Source of the DNA: Brachyhypopomus gauderio
Lineage: Eukaryota > Chordata > Actinopteri > Gymnotiformes > Hypopomidae
Assembly: GCF_052324685.1 (NCBI RefSeq)
Contig: NW_027506963.1
Coordinates: 124,001-188,000, forward strand
Reading direction: 5' to 3'
DNA: 64,000 nt
This document shows positions 1 to 9,119 of this stretch, in pieces. Within the stretch, counting starts at the first letter, position 1; every line of letters starts with the position of its first letter. The notes below the pieces were generated by a model, which saw only the letters and a program-made list of their open reading frames with translations, ran no database searches and had not been told where the DNA came from. A program made the translations under genes and the position numbers.

Positions 1-356
1 CTTTATTAATAAATACTCAGAGCTACGTAAGGAATCTCGGCGTTCTCTTTGATTCCACACTTACATTTGATAAACAGATAGTACCAGTTTTTATCAGCTA
101 AGGAAAATCTCTAAGCTCAAATCTATTTTAACTTTTAAAGATATGGAAACAGTTGTTCATGCTTTTATTACATCATGGCTTGATTACTGTAATTCTCTGT
201 ATTTGGGTATCAACCAATCAGCTCTGTCACGCCTTCAGCTTGTTCAAAATGCAGCAGCTAGGCTCCTGACTGGAACTAAGAAAAGGGAGCATATTTCTCC
301 AGTGTTGGCCTCCCTACATTGGCTGCCTGTTAAGTTCAAATTAAATTTAAGTTAAC
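1..356 (+). mobile_element. L2/CR1-like LINE fragment, reverse transcriptase C-terminal part
   Basis: The reading frame at 143-355 carries motifs typical of the end of fish L2-type reverse transcriptase: LDYCNSLYLG, ARLQLVQNAAARLLTG-like wording, KREHISPVLASLHWLPV. It stops just after the conserved LHWLPV block. The fragment continues leftwards beyond the window; the equivalent copies at 24250 and 48574 show the upstream part. It is a 5'- and 3'-truncated remnant with no intact LINE protein. Confidence 0.85.
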
Positions 357-1496
357 CTTACAAATTCATGTTTGACTGAATATGCCCTCTTAAAGTATGT
401 AGGCATACCGTACTATTTTCATGTTTAACTGAATAAACCATTGAACACGAGTAGCCTACATTTTATTGAGCATGTTTTTTTTCTTCAAGTATCAAAGTAG
501 AACAGCTTTCTCAAGCAGTCATTGATGCATTTTGGAAACAGGAGATCCTCTGTATTAAGAACCCTTATCTCAAAAATGGACTTTTAATCATTACTTGGGT
601 AGCACGCATATTCCGAATGAGCCATTTTAATCTAGATTAATTAAGATTAGTTTCAAGATTTCAGTGAGATTAATCTAGATTTAAAAAATTAATCTATGGC
701 CACCCCTAATTTTAAATAAAGAAAATATTGTCACTTTCAGAGCAAGATAGCCCATAGTCGTCTGACAAAAAGACAGAAAACTATCATTTAAAATTGGGTG
801 AATGCTATTGTCTAATTGCTTGTTTTGACATTGTATTATTTCAGACCTAGTAGAATTAACCCTGCCAAGGCTGAAATTTCAGGATCTCCAGGACATCACC
901 TCTCCTTCGTGCCAGAAATTACAGAGCAATTATCCATCTTTTATTATTCAAATGCATCAATAATCAATATCAATGCATACATCAAATCATTGAGGATGCA
1001 GCTCTAGCACTAATATGCCTAAAACTACGAGGATTTTCGAAAGGCAAAGCAGATACTGACTAGCTCATTTTATATGTGTTTCATGAGCATTTTACACATA
1101 TTTTTTCGTGCTAAAGAATAAATGTGTTAGCGGTACGTATAATGCAATGGCCAATTCACTGAATCCTGCTAAAGAGTAAACTAAAATATATATTGAATCA
1201 CACTTGCTGCAAACTTCGTTTTGATGTTCATTATATTCATTATATTTGTTGTAATGAAACATACTTGCACATTGTGTTAGAATTTGCGTATATGTGCAAT
1301 ATTTGTATACATGTGTTATCTGTGTAATTCTTATTCTTAAGAGTCCTAGACTTCTTGACGGTCAGTAATGGTAGTCCAGGGCTGTGGTGATACAGCCATA
1401 GCAGGGGGTAATTTGGGGTGGTAAGAGGGGCCAGGGCAGTGGGTTGATCCTTCATCCATTTCATCTTCCCCCTGCTGTTACCTCATTATTTATTAT
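357..1496. other. AT-rich intergenic stretch, no gene recognised
   Basis: I see no supported gene here. Near 630-690 there are two copies of an ATTAATCTAGATT-like motif in opposite contexts, wording common in fish interspersed repeats, but I could not define an element. The corresponding stretches are 24738-25877 and 49062-50201. Units 1 and 3 look identical here up to base 1170, where unit 3 begins to diverge. Confidence 0.5.
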
Positions 1497-1601
1497 TATT
1501 TATTAGCTATTATTGGAACTAATAAGAAGCCAGCAACCTGTGATCTTAGTGGACGTGGGGGTTCGTAATTGGAAATAAGTTCTTGGATGTAATCAGGAGC
1601 A
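1497..1601 (-). mobile_element. Antisense LINE reverse-transcriptase scrap
   Basis: On the minus strand the frame reads DYIQELISNYEPPRPLRSQ followed by a hydrophobic stretch. This matches the L2/CR1-type block just after the RT domain (YLSELLxPYxPxRxLRSxxxGLL). The match fades on both sides and the upstream residues are unrelated, so it is a ~100-bp remnant. Copies lie at 25878-25982 and 50202-50306. Confidence 0.6.
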
Positions 1602-2135
1602 ATGGGGTCATGGCGAGGGTCCTGCCTCAAGAGCACGGTGGTAAATATAGGTGTGTTGCATATCTTTAAAAATCTCTTGATTGTTTTTACAGGGCATGCC
1701 TGCCTGCTTGAGGCCATTCCTGCCCCCAACGGTAGGATAGCACTCCACAAGTCTTGCCTACCATTTCTTGTGCGACATGTTCATGGCATTTCATATGGCA
1801 CCCAAAGGGGGGTCATTAATGATTTGTGATTAATTTTGTAGAAGCATCACCTGTAGAACTGTTACTTTTAGACTCATGCTTCATCTGTGCAAGATGCAAC
1901 CCTAACAAATCAAACTAACAAAAAAACTGGTCATACCTGAGCATGTTTTGGGCAAGTATTTACACCACATGGGTTAAGAACTCTTCTGGTGTTTCATTTT
2001 TCAGATTAAGGTCACTCATGGTGTTCTTTTTAGGTGACCTGGACGTGTTAGTGGGCGAATGCACCTCTCTCCTCATATAAAAACATTGTTTTTCATGTTA
2101 ACATGTCTTATTCTTTGCCTCTGCCTGCAGATAAA

Positions 2136-2680
2136 CCTATTCCTGATGTCTCATGGAGCCCTCATGCATGTGCTATTTTCTAGCTCCACCCTTTTAGCTG
2201 TGCTGCCATAGCTAGATTTGCTGGCGCCTTGCACACTATAGTCCATTAATTTATACTTCTCTGTACTAAGACATGTCTAATGATCTTGTCTCTCCTCTTG
2301 ATGAGGTAAACCTACTCCTGACATCATGCTGCTACTGAGTCTCAACCTGTTCCAGCTGTTATGGTCCCCCTGCTTCACCCCAACTCCACTGCGCTGGACA
2401 GATGTTCCTGTGCCAGATGTTTTTCAGACATACGTACACCCAGCAAATCCTTAATCAGAACACACTGACATGTTGTTCATTCCTTTATCTGTGTGTCTGC
2501 ACCTCACTTAGAATCTCTCTCCCTGGACTTTTCCATCCCCCTACATCCAGTCTACTGTACCTCCTCTCCTGATAAGGAGAACACCAATCACACATATGGT
2601 TTATTATTCTTACCAAATTGTCTTAAGACACATCTATTTTGTTCTGTATTCAACTACACATATTATCATTAAACTTTAGA
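2136..2680 (+). mobile_element. LINE 3'UTR-like remnant
   Basis: The segment around 2155-2225 (GAGCCCTCATG, then a CTCC-rich run, then TTTTAGCTGTGCTGCCATAG) resembles the segment at 8606-8700 of the same unit, which ends in a clear L2-type 3' tail. The rest is pyrimidine-rich with no open frame. I read it as an old 3'UTR of an L2-like LINE; the end is uncertain. Copies are at 26517-27061 and 50841-51385. Confidence 0.4.
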
Positions 2681-3332
2681 ACTCTTTCCTGATACTTGTG
2701 TGTTGTGAATCTGTTCTCCTGGTTCCTGAAGTGTTCACTTAGGGTGACCGGATCAGAGATGGTGAAAAAGAGGCATATAGTTGATATTTATATGAAAAAG
2801 CTTTACTGGCCCTTAACAAACACTGCAGAAAAAAACACTGCCCTTAAAGGCTATTTGAACTCTTTTACATTTAAAATGTGCAAAACACAATTATACATTT
2901 CCATGACATTCTGTGCTGTGATAAATCATGTGTGGCTCTTTCTCATCAAGTCAAAGTGTTTGTGTTCTTCTTTTCAATGTTTGTCCTTACAAAATAAAAA
3001 TGGTAGCCTAAAAAATAAATACAAAATTTAAAAATATTCTTTGTATTGGCACAAAATTAGTCATTTAAAAAATTGTACACTAAGCCTATGGCTGATACTT
3101 TTCAGTCCACCTCATATTGGGCGTATTTTTCAGCAGACTGAATCTTTCCCAACAGTTGACGATTACTCATCATACTTCAGTTTTACTATTAGCTTACTAT
3201 TACATCATACTTCAGTGACATGAGATAAGCATGTTAGGTCTCATTGGTGACCCACATGAGGTGAGGTGATGGGGTGAGGTAACCATCACCCTTCCTCTTC
3301 GTCATCGGGCCAAGGTCTCCTTGTTCTCCAGA
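2681..3332. other. AT-rich intergenic stretch with a GGGTGACC repeat scrap
   Basis: Around 2735 there is a TTAGGGTGACCGGATC motif followed by a purine-rich GTGAAAAAGAGG run, the wording of the ends of some fish hAT-like repeats and similar to the start of the composite repeat at 4801. Unit 3 (from 51448) has ~15 extra bases after GAGG, so units 1 and 2 share a deletion or unit 3 an insertion. I see no gene in the rest. Confidence 0.4.
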
Positions 3333-3389
3333 TGTACCATTCTGACGCAAGATCAGTCCATCAGTGCAGACAAGCCTAGTAGTTTTCTT

Positions 3390-3848
3390 GTGAAGTCCTC
3401 CACCAGCGAGCTGCTCACCTGCCTGGGTGAGTTCCTGTGCCGACGTTCCTGTCTGCTGAAGGACCTCTCTGCCCATGAGCCCTTGCAGTGTGTTCGCAGT
3501 GTGGACCGCTCCTTGACACTGACAGGATGGCAACAGCAAGGCTTCTTCACTCCAGGCACCGTGGTCTTCCTCTACATGCTGTGTCGTGACATCGTTTCAG
3601 CTGAGGTGGCCACCAAGGAGGAGCTGCAGGCCGTGCTGCTCACCGGTTTGTACGTGTCTTTCTCCTTTGACTGTCATGAGATCAGCTACCCAGACAAACC
3701 TTTCCTGCTGGAAGAAAATAGAGGGGCCTTTTGGACCCGAGCCCTGGAAATCGTGAACCGGATGAGTGGCAAGATGCTGCATATTAATAACAACCTGCAG
3801 TATTTTGGACAGATCTTCAATGACCTCAAGAACAGGGTAGATAATTAA
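3390..3848 (+). CDS. CDK5 activator (p35/p39)-like CDK5-binding domain, orphan 3' exon or processed remnant
   Basis: The plus-strand frame encodes ~152 residues that follow the cyclin-like CDK5-binding domain of CDK5R1/CDK5R2. Visible blocks are [86 protein letters not shown] and [10 protein letters not shown]. In this family the domain activates the neuronal kinase CDK5. The N-terminal p10 half with its myristoylation signal is not visible upstream, and no in-frame ATG precedes the domain; 3390 is a GTG where homology begins. A pyrimidine-rich CTCCAG at 3328-3333 could be a splice acceptor. The stop (3846-3848) comes about a dozen residues earlier than in p35, and AATAAA follows at 3852-3857. 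By eye alignment, p35 Asp259 is Thr and Ser270 is Gly here, while Asn266 is kept. It could be a diverged paralogue exon or a domain-only pseudogene. Confidence 0.8.
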   Translation: MKSSTSELLTCLGEFLCRRSCLLKDLSAHEPLQCVRSVDRSLTLTGWQQQGFFTPGTVVFLYMLCRDIVSAEVATKEELQAVLLTGLYVSFSFDCHEISYPDKPFLLEENRGAFWTRALEIVNRMSGKMLHINNNLQYFGQIFNDLKNRVDN

Positions 3849-3851
3849 AGC

Positions 3852-3857
3852 AATAAA
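3852..3857 (+). terminator. AATAAA poly(A) signal after the CDK5R-like frame
   Basis: A canonical AATAAA lies 3 bases after the stop codon. It is conserved at 28234-28239 and 52565-52570. Such a close signal would give a very short 3'UTR; the site is AT-rich and may be coincidental. Confidence 0.35.
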
Positions 3858-4367
3858 TAATAAAGTGTTTTTGTTACATTTATTCTTAGTAAAAAATAAA
3901 CAACAACAAAAAACAGTACCACATCTTAGTCAAGGGATCCATTTGAGAGACCAAGCTCCCAATCAGTGTGGCCAAGGGACTCTGTAAACATTGTTCTGCA
4001 GCAACGAATAGAGCTGGAACCACTGCTGTATGTCTCATTATCCCATGAGCAAAGCACACGTGGATCATCATCACTTTTATTTATATAATGCCTGCCCCTA
4101 ATTATGCTCTGGGTATTCCCAGGTCTTAACATTATTTAATGCCCGTGTACTGCTGCAAAGTTTAGAATATACACTTATACCTCTTGAACTCTGGGCAACT
4201 TAGGTAATTAAATCAGTTTTTAATGAATGATAATAAGGAAAGAAGGTAATGTTAATGTCTACCTTCTGCACCTCCAGTCCTGCGTGCCTTGTGCACAGTA
4301 AACAAGCTGTACTGCCTCTGCTTGCTTCAGGGATGTTGTGAGGGAAGCGGCCGGCATGCACCCTTCT
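3858..4367. other. Intergenic, no gene recognised
   Basis: No convincing coding or repeat signal. Short minus-strand frames here are small and unrelated to known families. The corresponding stretches are 28240-28749 and 52571-53080. Confidence 0.5.
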
Positions 4368-4382
4368 GGCCACTAGAGGGCC
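4368..4382 (+). promoter_or_regulatory. CTCF-like motif
   Basis: GGCCACTAGAGGGCC matches the core of the vertebrate CTCF consensus (CCASYAGRKGGC). It lies ~520 bp downstream of the CDK5R-like domain. It is seen as a motif only; occupancy is inference. Confidence 0.5.
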
Positions 4383-4800
4383 TCATCCCCTGAATACTAG
4401 TGGTCTCCATGGATCCATGGATGAAGACATCTCCAAAGCAAGTGCTTTAGCAGAGCCCTTCAAACAGTCCATATCATTACCAGGTATAGTGTGGCCTAAA
4501 ATGTACATGCAATTACAATTATTCATTTATTATCAAAAACATTTTGTTTATTTGTCATTTGCACAGCAGGTACAGGACATTAGTGCACTGAAAGACTTGT
4601 GGCGAGGCACAGGGAAAACTCTCCACATAAAGATTGCACAAACACACACAGAATAAATTAAGTGCTCATTTTGGAAATATTATAAACAACATATAAATAT
4701 ACACAAGACTAAGACAGACAGTTAGGGAGGGACTATGTACAAAAGCTCTCCACTTTAGTCAATGTGAGTGTGATGAGAGAGAAGAAATTGTAAGTACAGC

Positions 4801-5590
4801 TAGGGTGACCAAACATCCGTATTTACCGGGACATGTCCGTATTTCTCGTCCGGCTTCCCGGGTTTTTTTTTTTAAGTGAGGAAATGTCCTGGTTTTTAAA
4901 TGACCTTCATCGGGCCATTAATTCTACAGGCACTAGGACCCTGTGCACGGCGCTGCATGACACGCAATCCCTGAGCCTCATCAGTTGAGCCTCTTTGTAC
5001 TCAACTGGCAGACAGCGGTCCGGATCCGGGAGAGACGGGAGAATTAATTTTAAAGAGTAGTGTTACGTTCACCCCCCCCCCCCCCCCCCCCCCACGCTCA
5101 ACAACTTTCGTTGGAACTCCCATGGTTTGGAGGGAGCCAACAAACACAGCACTCACTGCTACTTCTGTGCAATTGATGTGACTGGGATCAACAGAAAGTT
5201 CCGGAGCAGCCTCAAGTATCCTGATCTTCAATCCACACGTCGTCCTGTAGCTCATTGTGATGAAATTCCAGTACCTGTCTTTGGAGAACTTCCTGATATT
5301 AGTGACAAAGATTCCTCCAGTGTTGTTTTTGCTACTGAACCTCATTTGAACTTGTCTTTAGGAATTTCAATTAAAATGTTTGATCAGCCTGTCATTAGAT
5401 TTTCCACTTGTATTTTGAGTATGATTCCAAATCCAGACCTCCATGGGATAATAATTTTGATTTTGAATCTGGAACTCACTACCATCTGCGCACCATCTTG
5501 CATTTTCTTTATAAAAACTTTCTCTGTCTTGTTTGGAATATTTTATTTAATTTAGTTTTATCTTTAATGTTTATTTCCTCTGTCTAATTT
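4801..5590 (+). mobile_element. Composite repeat: GGGTGACC start, poly-C, Cys-containing coding remnant
   Basis: It begins with TAGGGTGACCAAACATCCG, an end-like motif of fish interspersed repeats. After a poly-C run (5072-5093), a frame reads THCYFCAIDVTGINRK, then YPDLQSTRRPVAHCDEIPVP and LPDISDKDSSSV. I associate this CYFC...RPVxHCDExPVP wording with a repeat-borne protein common in fish and invertebrate genomes, but I cannot name its family. The frame runs out in AT-rich sequence at 5555. Unit 1 lacks one C in the stretch just upstream (AACAAACACAG, units 2 and 3 AACAAACCACAG). Confidence 0.5.
5072..5093. repeat. Poly-C tract (22 bp)
   Basis: Homopolymer run of about 22 C. It is about 23 in unit 2 (29456-29478) and about 35 in unit 3 (53786-53820), so it discriminates the copies but is prone to sequencing error. 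Confidence 0.85.
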
Positions 5591-5690
5591 CACGATTGTA
5601 TTTTATTGTACGGTGTACTTGGGTGCTAGAAAGGCGCTATTAAATAAAATGCATCATTATTATTATTATTATTATTATTTACATTGATCA
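5591..5690 (+). mobile_element. LINE-type 3' tail with (ATT)n
   Basis: GGTGCTAGAAAGGCGCTATT followed by AAATAAAATG and an (ATT)n run is the 3'-end wording of fish non-LTR retrotransposons of the L2/CR1 kind, which end in short tandem repeats rather than poly-A. Copies are at 29977-30076 and 54319-54418, the latter with one more ATT. Confidence 0.65.
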
Positions 5691-5847
5691 TTTTTATGTT
5701 ATTTTATTCTCCACACATGTGTGTGTGTGATAGAAAAAACTGACGCATCAGTTGTACACAGAAACAGCTGATGGGTCAGCAGAGGAATGACAGATAACGT
5801 AGTGCTTTCCGTCTCTGCACATTGCTCTGATGCAGGTTACAATAAAC

Positions 5848-6652
5848 CATACCTGTCAAGTTTTGTATAAAAAAATACGGTACATTTCCCGTATATGACG
5901 TCATCATCTAATTTGCATAATCAGTTATTTGCATATAGCTGCAATTGAGGCTGTTGGAGAGACGAAAACATCTTTGGAGTGGCAAAAACTGAAGAAAAAA
6001 CACCCCAAATATGTTTTGAACTACAAATGAATAAAAAAATAAAAAATTTTTAGTGGTATTTCTAGCTACAAATGGGGACATCTCCTGGGCATATTTCTGT
6101 GCCTTTAGCCCGCGTTTGTGCTTGGCAGATTGTTCATGCTGACGGACATCGTTCCTTCCCCCATGAGAGACACTAAAATCACAGCTACAAATCTTACCGA
6201 ATGAGTAGCTATGCCCCTTCATGCTCCTCTTTAGGAAAGTAAATTCCCTGTCCCATTCGTCAAAATACTTACACGTATGCTTAGCTTTTTTGGCAGGACT
6301 GCCTTCTCTCGTTAAATCCGTCTCTGATTTGTTGTTCCAGGTTTGCTCCCACTGTCGACACTAAACCCGCGAGTTTTCAATTTTTATTTTTTTTAAGCAT
6401 TCATGTGCCGCTCCAAACAGAATTCTTTCACTAACCTTGCGAGAACTGCCACCTGCAGAAGTCTGGGAGCCAGTTCTCACAAGGCTAGTGACAGAATTCT
6501 GTTTGGAGCGGCACATGAATGCTTTAAAAAAAATAAAAATGAAAAATGAAAATACGGGACAAATACGGGAAAATAAAAATACGGGATTACGCCGGGACAG
6601 AATGGTAAAATACGGGACTGTCCCGGCCAAAACGGGACACTTGACAGGTATG
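5848..6652. mobile_element. hAT-type deletion derivative, 805 bp, with 8-bp target duplication
   Basis: The ends are perfect 13-bp terminal inverted repeats (CATACCTGTCAAG and CTTGACAGGTATG), flanked by a perfect 8-bp direct repeat CAATAAAC at 5840-5847 and 6653-6660, the size hAT transposases make. Minus strand 5908-6222 retains a zinc-finger-like coding scrap (CSCDFSVSHGGRNDVRQHEQ), wording of the BED-like finger of fish hAT/ZBED proteins. No transposase core is present. A long internal inverted repeat sits at 6380-6540. Confidence 0.88.
6380..6540. repeat. Long imperfect inverted repeat (arms ~69 bp, loop ~22 bp)
   Basis: Arm 6380-6448 is the near reverse complement of 6471-6540; I count about four mismatches or indels. 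The shared core includes GCATTCATGTGCCGCTCC and AACAGAATTCT. The loop at 6449-6470 is unpaired. Transcribed, it would form a stable hairpin. Copies are at 30766-30926 and 55109-55269. Confidence 0.88.
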
Positions 6653-7003
6653 CAATAAACACACATACAAAAGTACATGATTACATACTGAATCACACTA
6701 TTCAAAGTCCTTCTGCTAATCAGAATGACATGTACATAAATCTTTACAAACCACCCCAAACTACTTTATTTTCTGTGTGTGTGTGCGCATGAGTGTGTGT
6801 GATAGAAAGAGAATTCAAAAGGGACAGAGAAAGAGTTTTAATGTTTGTGTGAGAGTAAGTGTATGTGTGACGCAGGATGTCGATGTGACAAAGATACAGA
6901 GTTACAGTTACAGAGATAGTGAAAGATTTTGAGAGAAATATATAATAGAAAATGCTATACTGTGCGTGAGAGAAAAAGACAGATATAGACTGTAAATATG
7001 TGT

Positions 7004-7010
<7 letters not shown>

Positions 7011-7067
<57 letters not shown>
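7011..7067. repeat. (GT)n microsatellite
   Basis: Near-perfect GT run. Corresponding tracts are 31397-31445 (shorter) and 55766-55838 (longer). Confidence 0.95.
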
Positions 7068-7068
<1 letters not shown>

Positions 7069-7115
7069 TGCATAGACATGTGTGTGCATAAAAAGCTAGT
7101 ACGTCAGTAACTCAC

Positions 7116-7292
7116 TTTAGTTTCTCCAGTTTAAAATATGGATCCTCCAATAGAGCAAAGAACTGCTTTACTCCCGAGTCTCCTGGTTTATTGTAATCCA
7201 GATTAAGCCCTCTAAGGTGTGACGAGGGACTTGACCTTAGAGCTGAAGTTAGAGCAGCACGGCCTTCCTCTGGAATACGTCAGCTACTTAGA
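7116..7292 (-). pseudogene. NLR-type leucine-rich-repeat exon, one in-frame stop
   Basis: This is a 177-bp minus-strand exon shape with acceptor CTCTGCAG before 7292 and donor GTGAGT after 7116. It reads as the two-LRR module of fish NLRC3-like receptors (LRGLNLDYNKPGDSGVK, LLEDPYFKLEKL), but a TGA replaces the Cys codon of the usual LSSC motif near its start. Such exons build the ligand-sensing solenoid of cytosolic innate receptors. No NACHT, FISNA or B30.2 domain is in the unit, so it is stranded. Confidence 0.8.
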
Positions 7293-7656
7293 CTGCAGAG
7301 AGAAGGAGATAAACTCCTCACACTTACAGCTCAACACACAAACACATATGCATGAATGCACACAAAATATCTCACCAACAGATACATGCTTACTTGACAT
7401 GCTTACCACTATTAACTCCATGCCCACAACACATGGAATATGTGGAGAATATTTTACATATATGGAATATTCTGGGAGAAAGATGCAGTTATATGTGTAT
7501 GTGTGTAAAGAGAGAGAGAGGGAGAGAGAGATTGAGCAAGTAAGAGAGAGAGAGCACTGTGTGTTTGACAAATATGGTGATAATGAGTGTTATAGAAAGA
7601 TCAAAAGTGTGAGAGAACAACAAAGAGATGGAGAAAAGACTGTGGCACTAATAATG

Positions 7657-7671
7657 AGTGTGTGTGTGTGT

Positions 7672-7711
<40 letters not shown>
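7657..7711. repeat. (GT)n microsatellite with CG interruptions
   Basis: GT run with two CG interruptions, ending directly before the donor-side intron of the LRR exon at 7723. Expanded in units 2 (32036-32115) and 3 (56429-56504). Confidence 0.93.
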
Positions 7712-7712
<1 letters not shown>

Positions 7713-7722
7713 AGTATCTCAC

Positions 7723-7899
7723 TCTAGTTTCTCCAGTTTACATAATGGATCTTCCAGTAGAGCAGACAGCTGCATAACTCCTGAGTCTCCTGGTTTGTTG
7801 TGGTTCAGATTCATCTCTCTCAGGTATGATGAGGGATTTGACCTCAGAGCTGAAGCTAGAGCAGCACAACCTTCCTGTGTAATACTGCAGTTATACAAT
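7723..7899 (-). CDS. NLR-type leucine-rich-repeat exon, open
   Basis: A 177-bp minus-strand exon, acceptor CTTTCTTTCAG before 7899 and donor GTGAGA after 7723. It reads LYNCSITQEGCAALASALRS, then YLREMNLNHNKPGDSGV and LLEDPLCKLEKL without a stop: two ribonuclease-inhibitor-type LRRs of the fish NLRC3-like/NLRP-like kind. The start phase is one base into the first codon, the usual phase for these modular exons. It is transcriptionally downstream of the exon at 11836-12012. No partner domains are found, so an active gene would have to start outside the unit. Confidence 0.78.
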
Positions 7900-7937
7900 C
7901 TGAAAGAAAGAAGACTCACACTTACAGCTCAACACAC

Positions 7938-7982
<45 letters not shown>

Positions 7983-8000
7983 ACACACACACACACCTAT
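7938..8000. repeat. (CA)n microsatellite
   Basis: CA run with a CTCA interruption. Copies are 32341-32404 and 56732-56801. Confidence 0.93.
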
Positions 8001-8114
8001 GCATGCATGCACACAAAATGTCTCTCCGACACACACACAAACTTACTTGGAATAAAGCTCCAACACTATTAACTCAACTCCCACAACAAATGTTATTTAT
8101 ATAGAGAGATTCTG

Positions 8115-8282
8115 TTTATATAAAGAGAGCTTCTGTGTGATACAGTAATAATGATACAGTAATACTGTAATGATACAGTAATAATGTACTAATACAGTAA
8201 TGTGTGTCTGTGTATCTGGCTAATAAAGTAATAATGTGTGTGTCTGTGCATCTGATTAATACAGTATTAATTTGTGTATGTA

Positions 8283-8319
<37 letters not shown>

Positions 8320-8340
8320 CTGTGTGTGTGTGACTAATAC
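8115..8340. repeat. Imperfect GATACAGTAATAAT repeats running into (GT)n
   Basis: About six diverged copies of a (GA/TA)TACAGTAATAATG motif between 8137 and 8270 lead into a GT run at 8276-8336. The array ends in another ACTAATACAGTAAAAATG. The GT part is longest in unit 3 (57082-57170). Copies are 32527-32752 and 56939-57177. Confidence 0.75.
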
Positions 8341-8605
8341 AGTAAAAATGTGAGAGATCAAAAGGGCTGGAGAAAAACTGATGTTATGGAAGAGTTTTCC
8401 AGATTCAGTTTCCAATTTCCAATCTTTAATCTGAGGCTTAGGAATCACCTATTTAATCAATCCTTCAGTTAATTTACTGCAAATGAAGGTGTACAACGTG
8501 GCCATCCATTCGTATAGTCCTCTGGTAATCTGAGATGTTGATGCTGTTATACGGCCACGTCACGTGTTCAGTGTAGATTGTGATGAAGATTTGAGTTGAA
8601 TGCAG

Positions 8606-8873
8606 AAGCTCAGTGAGCCCTCATGACTGTTGTCACCTCCAGGTCCCTCCTTTTAGTTGTGCTGCAATAGATACGCCTGCCAGAGCCACATGCTAATCAC
8701 TGGCACTGGTACAACCTGCTGGGCCAGACAATGGAGGATGAATTTTTGAGTCTTGTTCTTCTCATGGTTTCTTCTTAATCCCCACCTAAGTTGATTTTCC
8801 TTGACACTGTCACCCCTAGCTTGATCATCAGGGATCTGATTTGTAAATGTGCTTTGTGACAACATGTGTTGAT
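8606..8873 (+). mobile_element. L2-type LINE 3'UTR remnant
   Basis: GAGCCCTCATGACTG, then CTTTTAGTTGTGCTGCAATAG, and the closing CATCAGGGATCTGATTTG plus GCTTTGTGACAACATGTGTTG follow the 3' end of abundant fish L2-type LINEs. There is no coding sequence left. The tail is followed by unrelated sequence at ~8874. Confidence 0.7.
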
Positions 8874-9119
8874 GAATCGGATGTGGGCTATGGCCGATGC
8901 CCTGACAAAAGCTCGCCCTCATGACATGCAGCATCTGCTCCTGAAACCGTAGCAGAACGTTGAACCTTAAGAGGGGACCGGCTTTGTCTTTGTATTTGAT
9001 GAATGAATAAAAGTGTTGTGATCTTATTGCATTTTAATCACAAAAGAGGGGATTGAAGGAATATTTTATCTTCCTCTGTCTGCTGTAACTCTGAACATTA
9101 TGTCCCCTAATGCTCTCTT

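Noticed and set aside
1602-1829. 75-residue plus-strand frame opposite the LINE scrap
   Set aside because: No recognisable family; overlaps an antisense LINE remnant.
3234-3559. Two minus-strand frames over the CDK5R-like region
   Set aside because: Antisense shadows; the plus-strand reading has clear family homology.
4417-4656. 79-residue plus-strand frame beginning MDEDISK
   Set aside because: No homology that I can recognise, and unit 3 alters its end; not supported as a gene.
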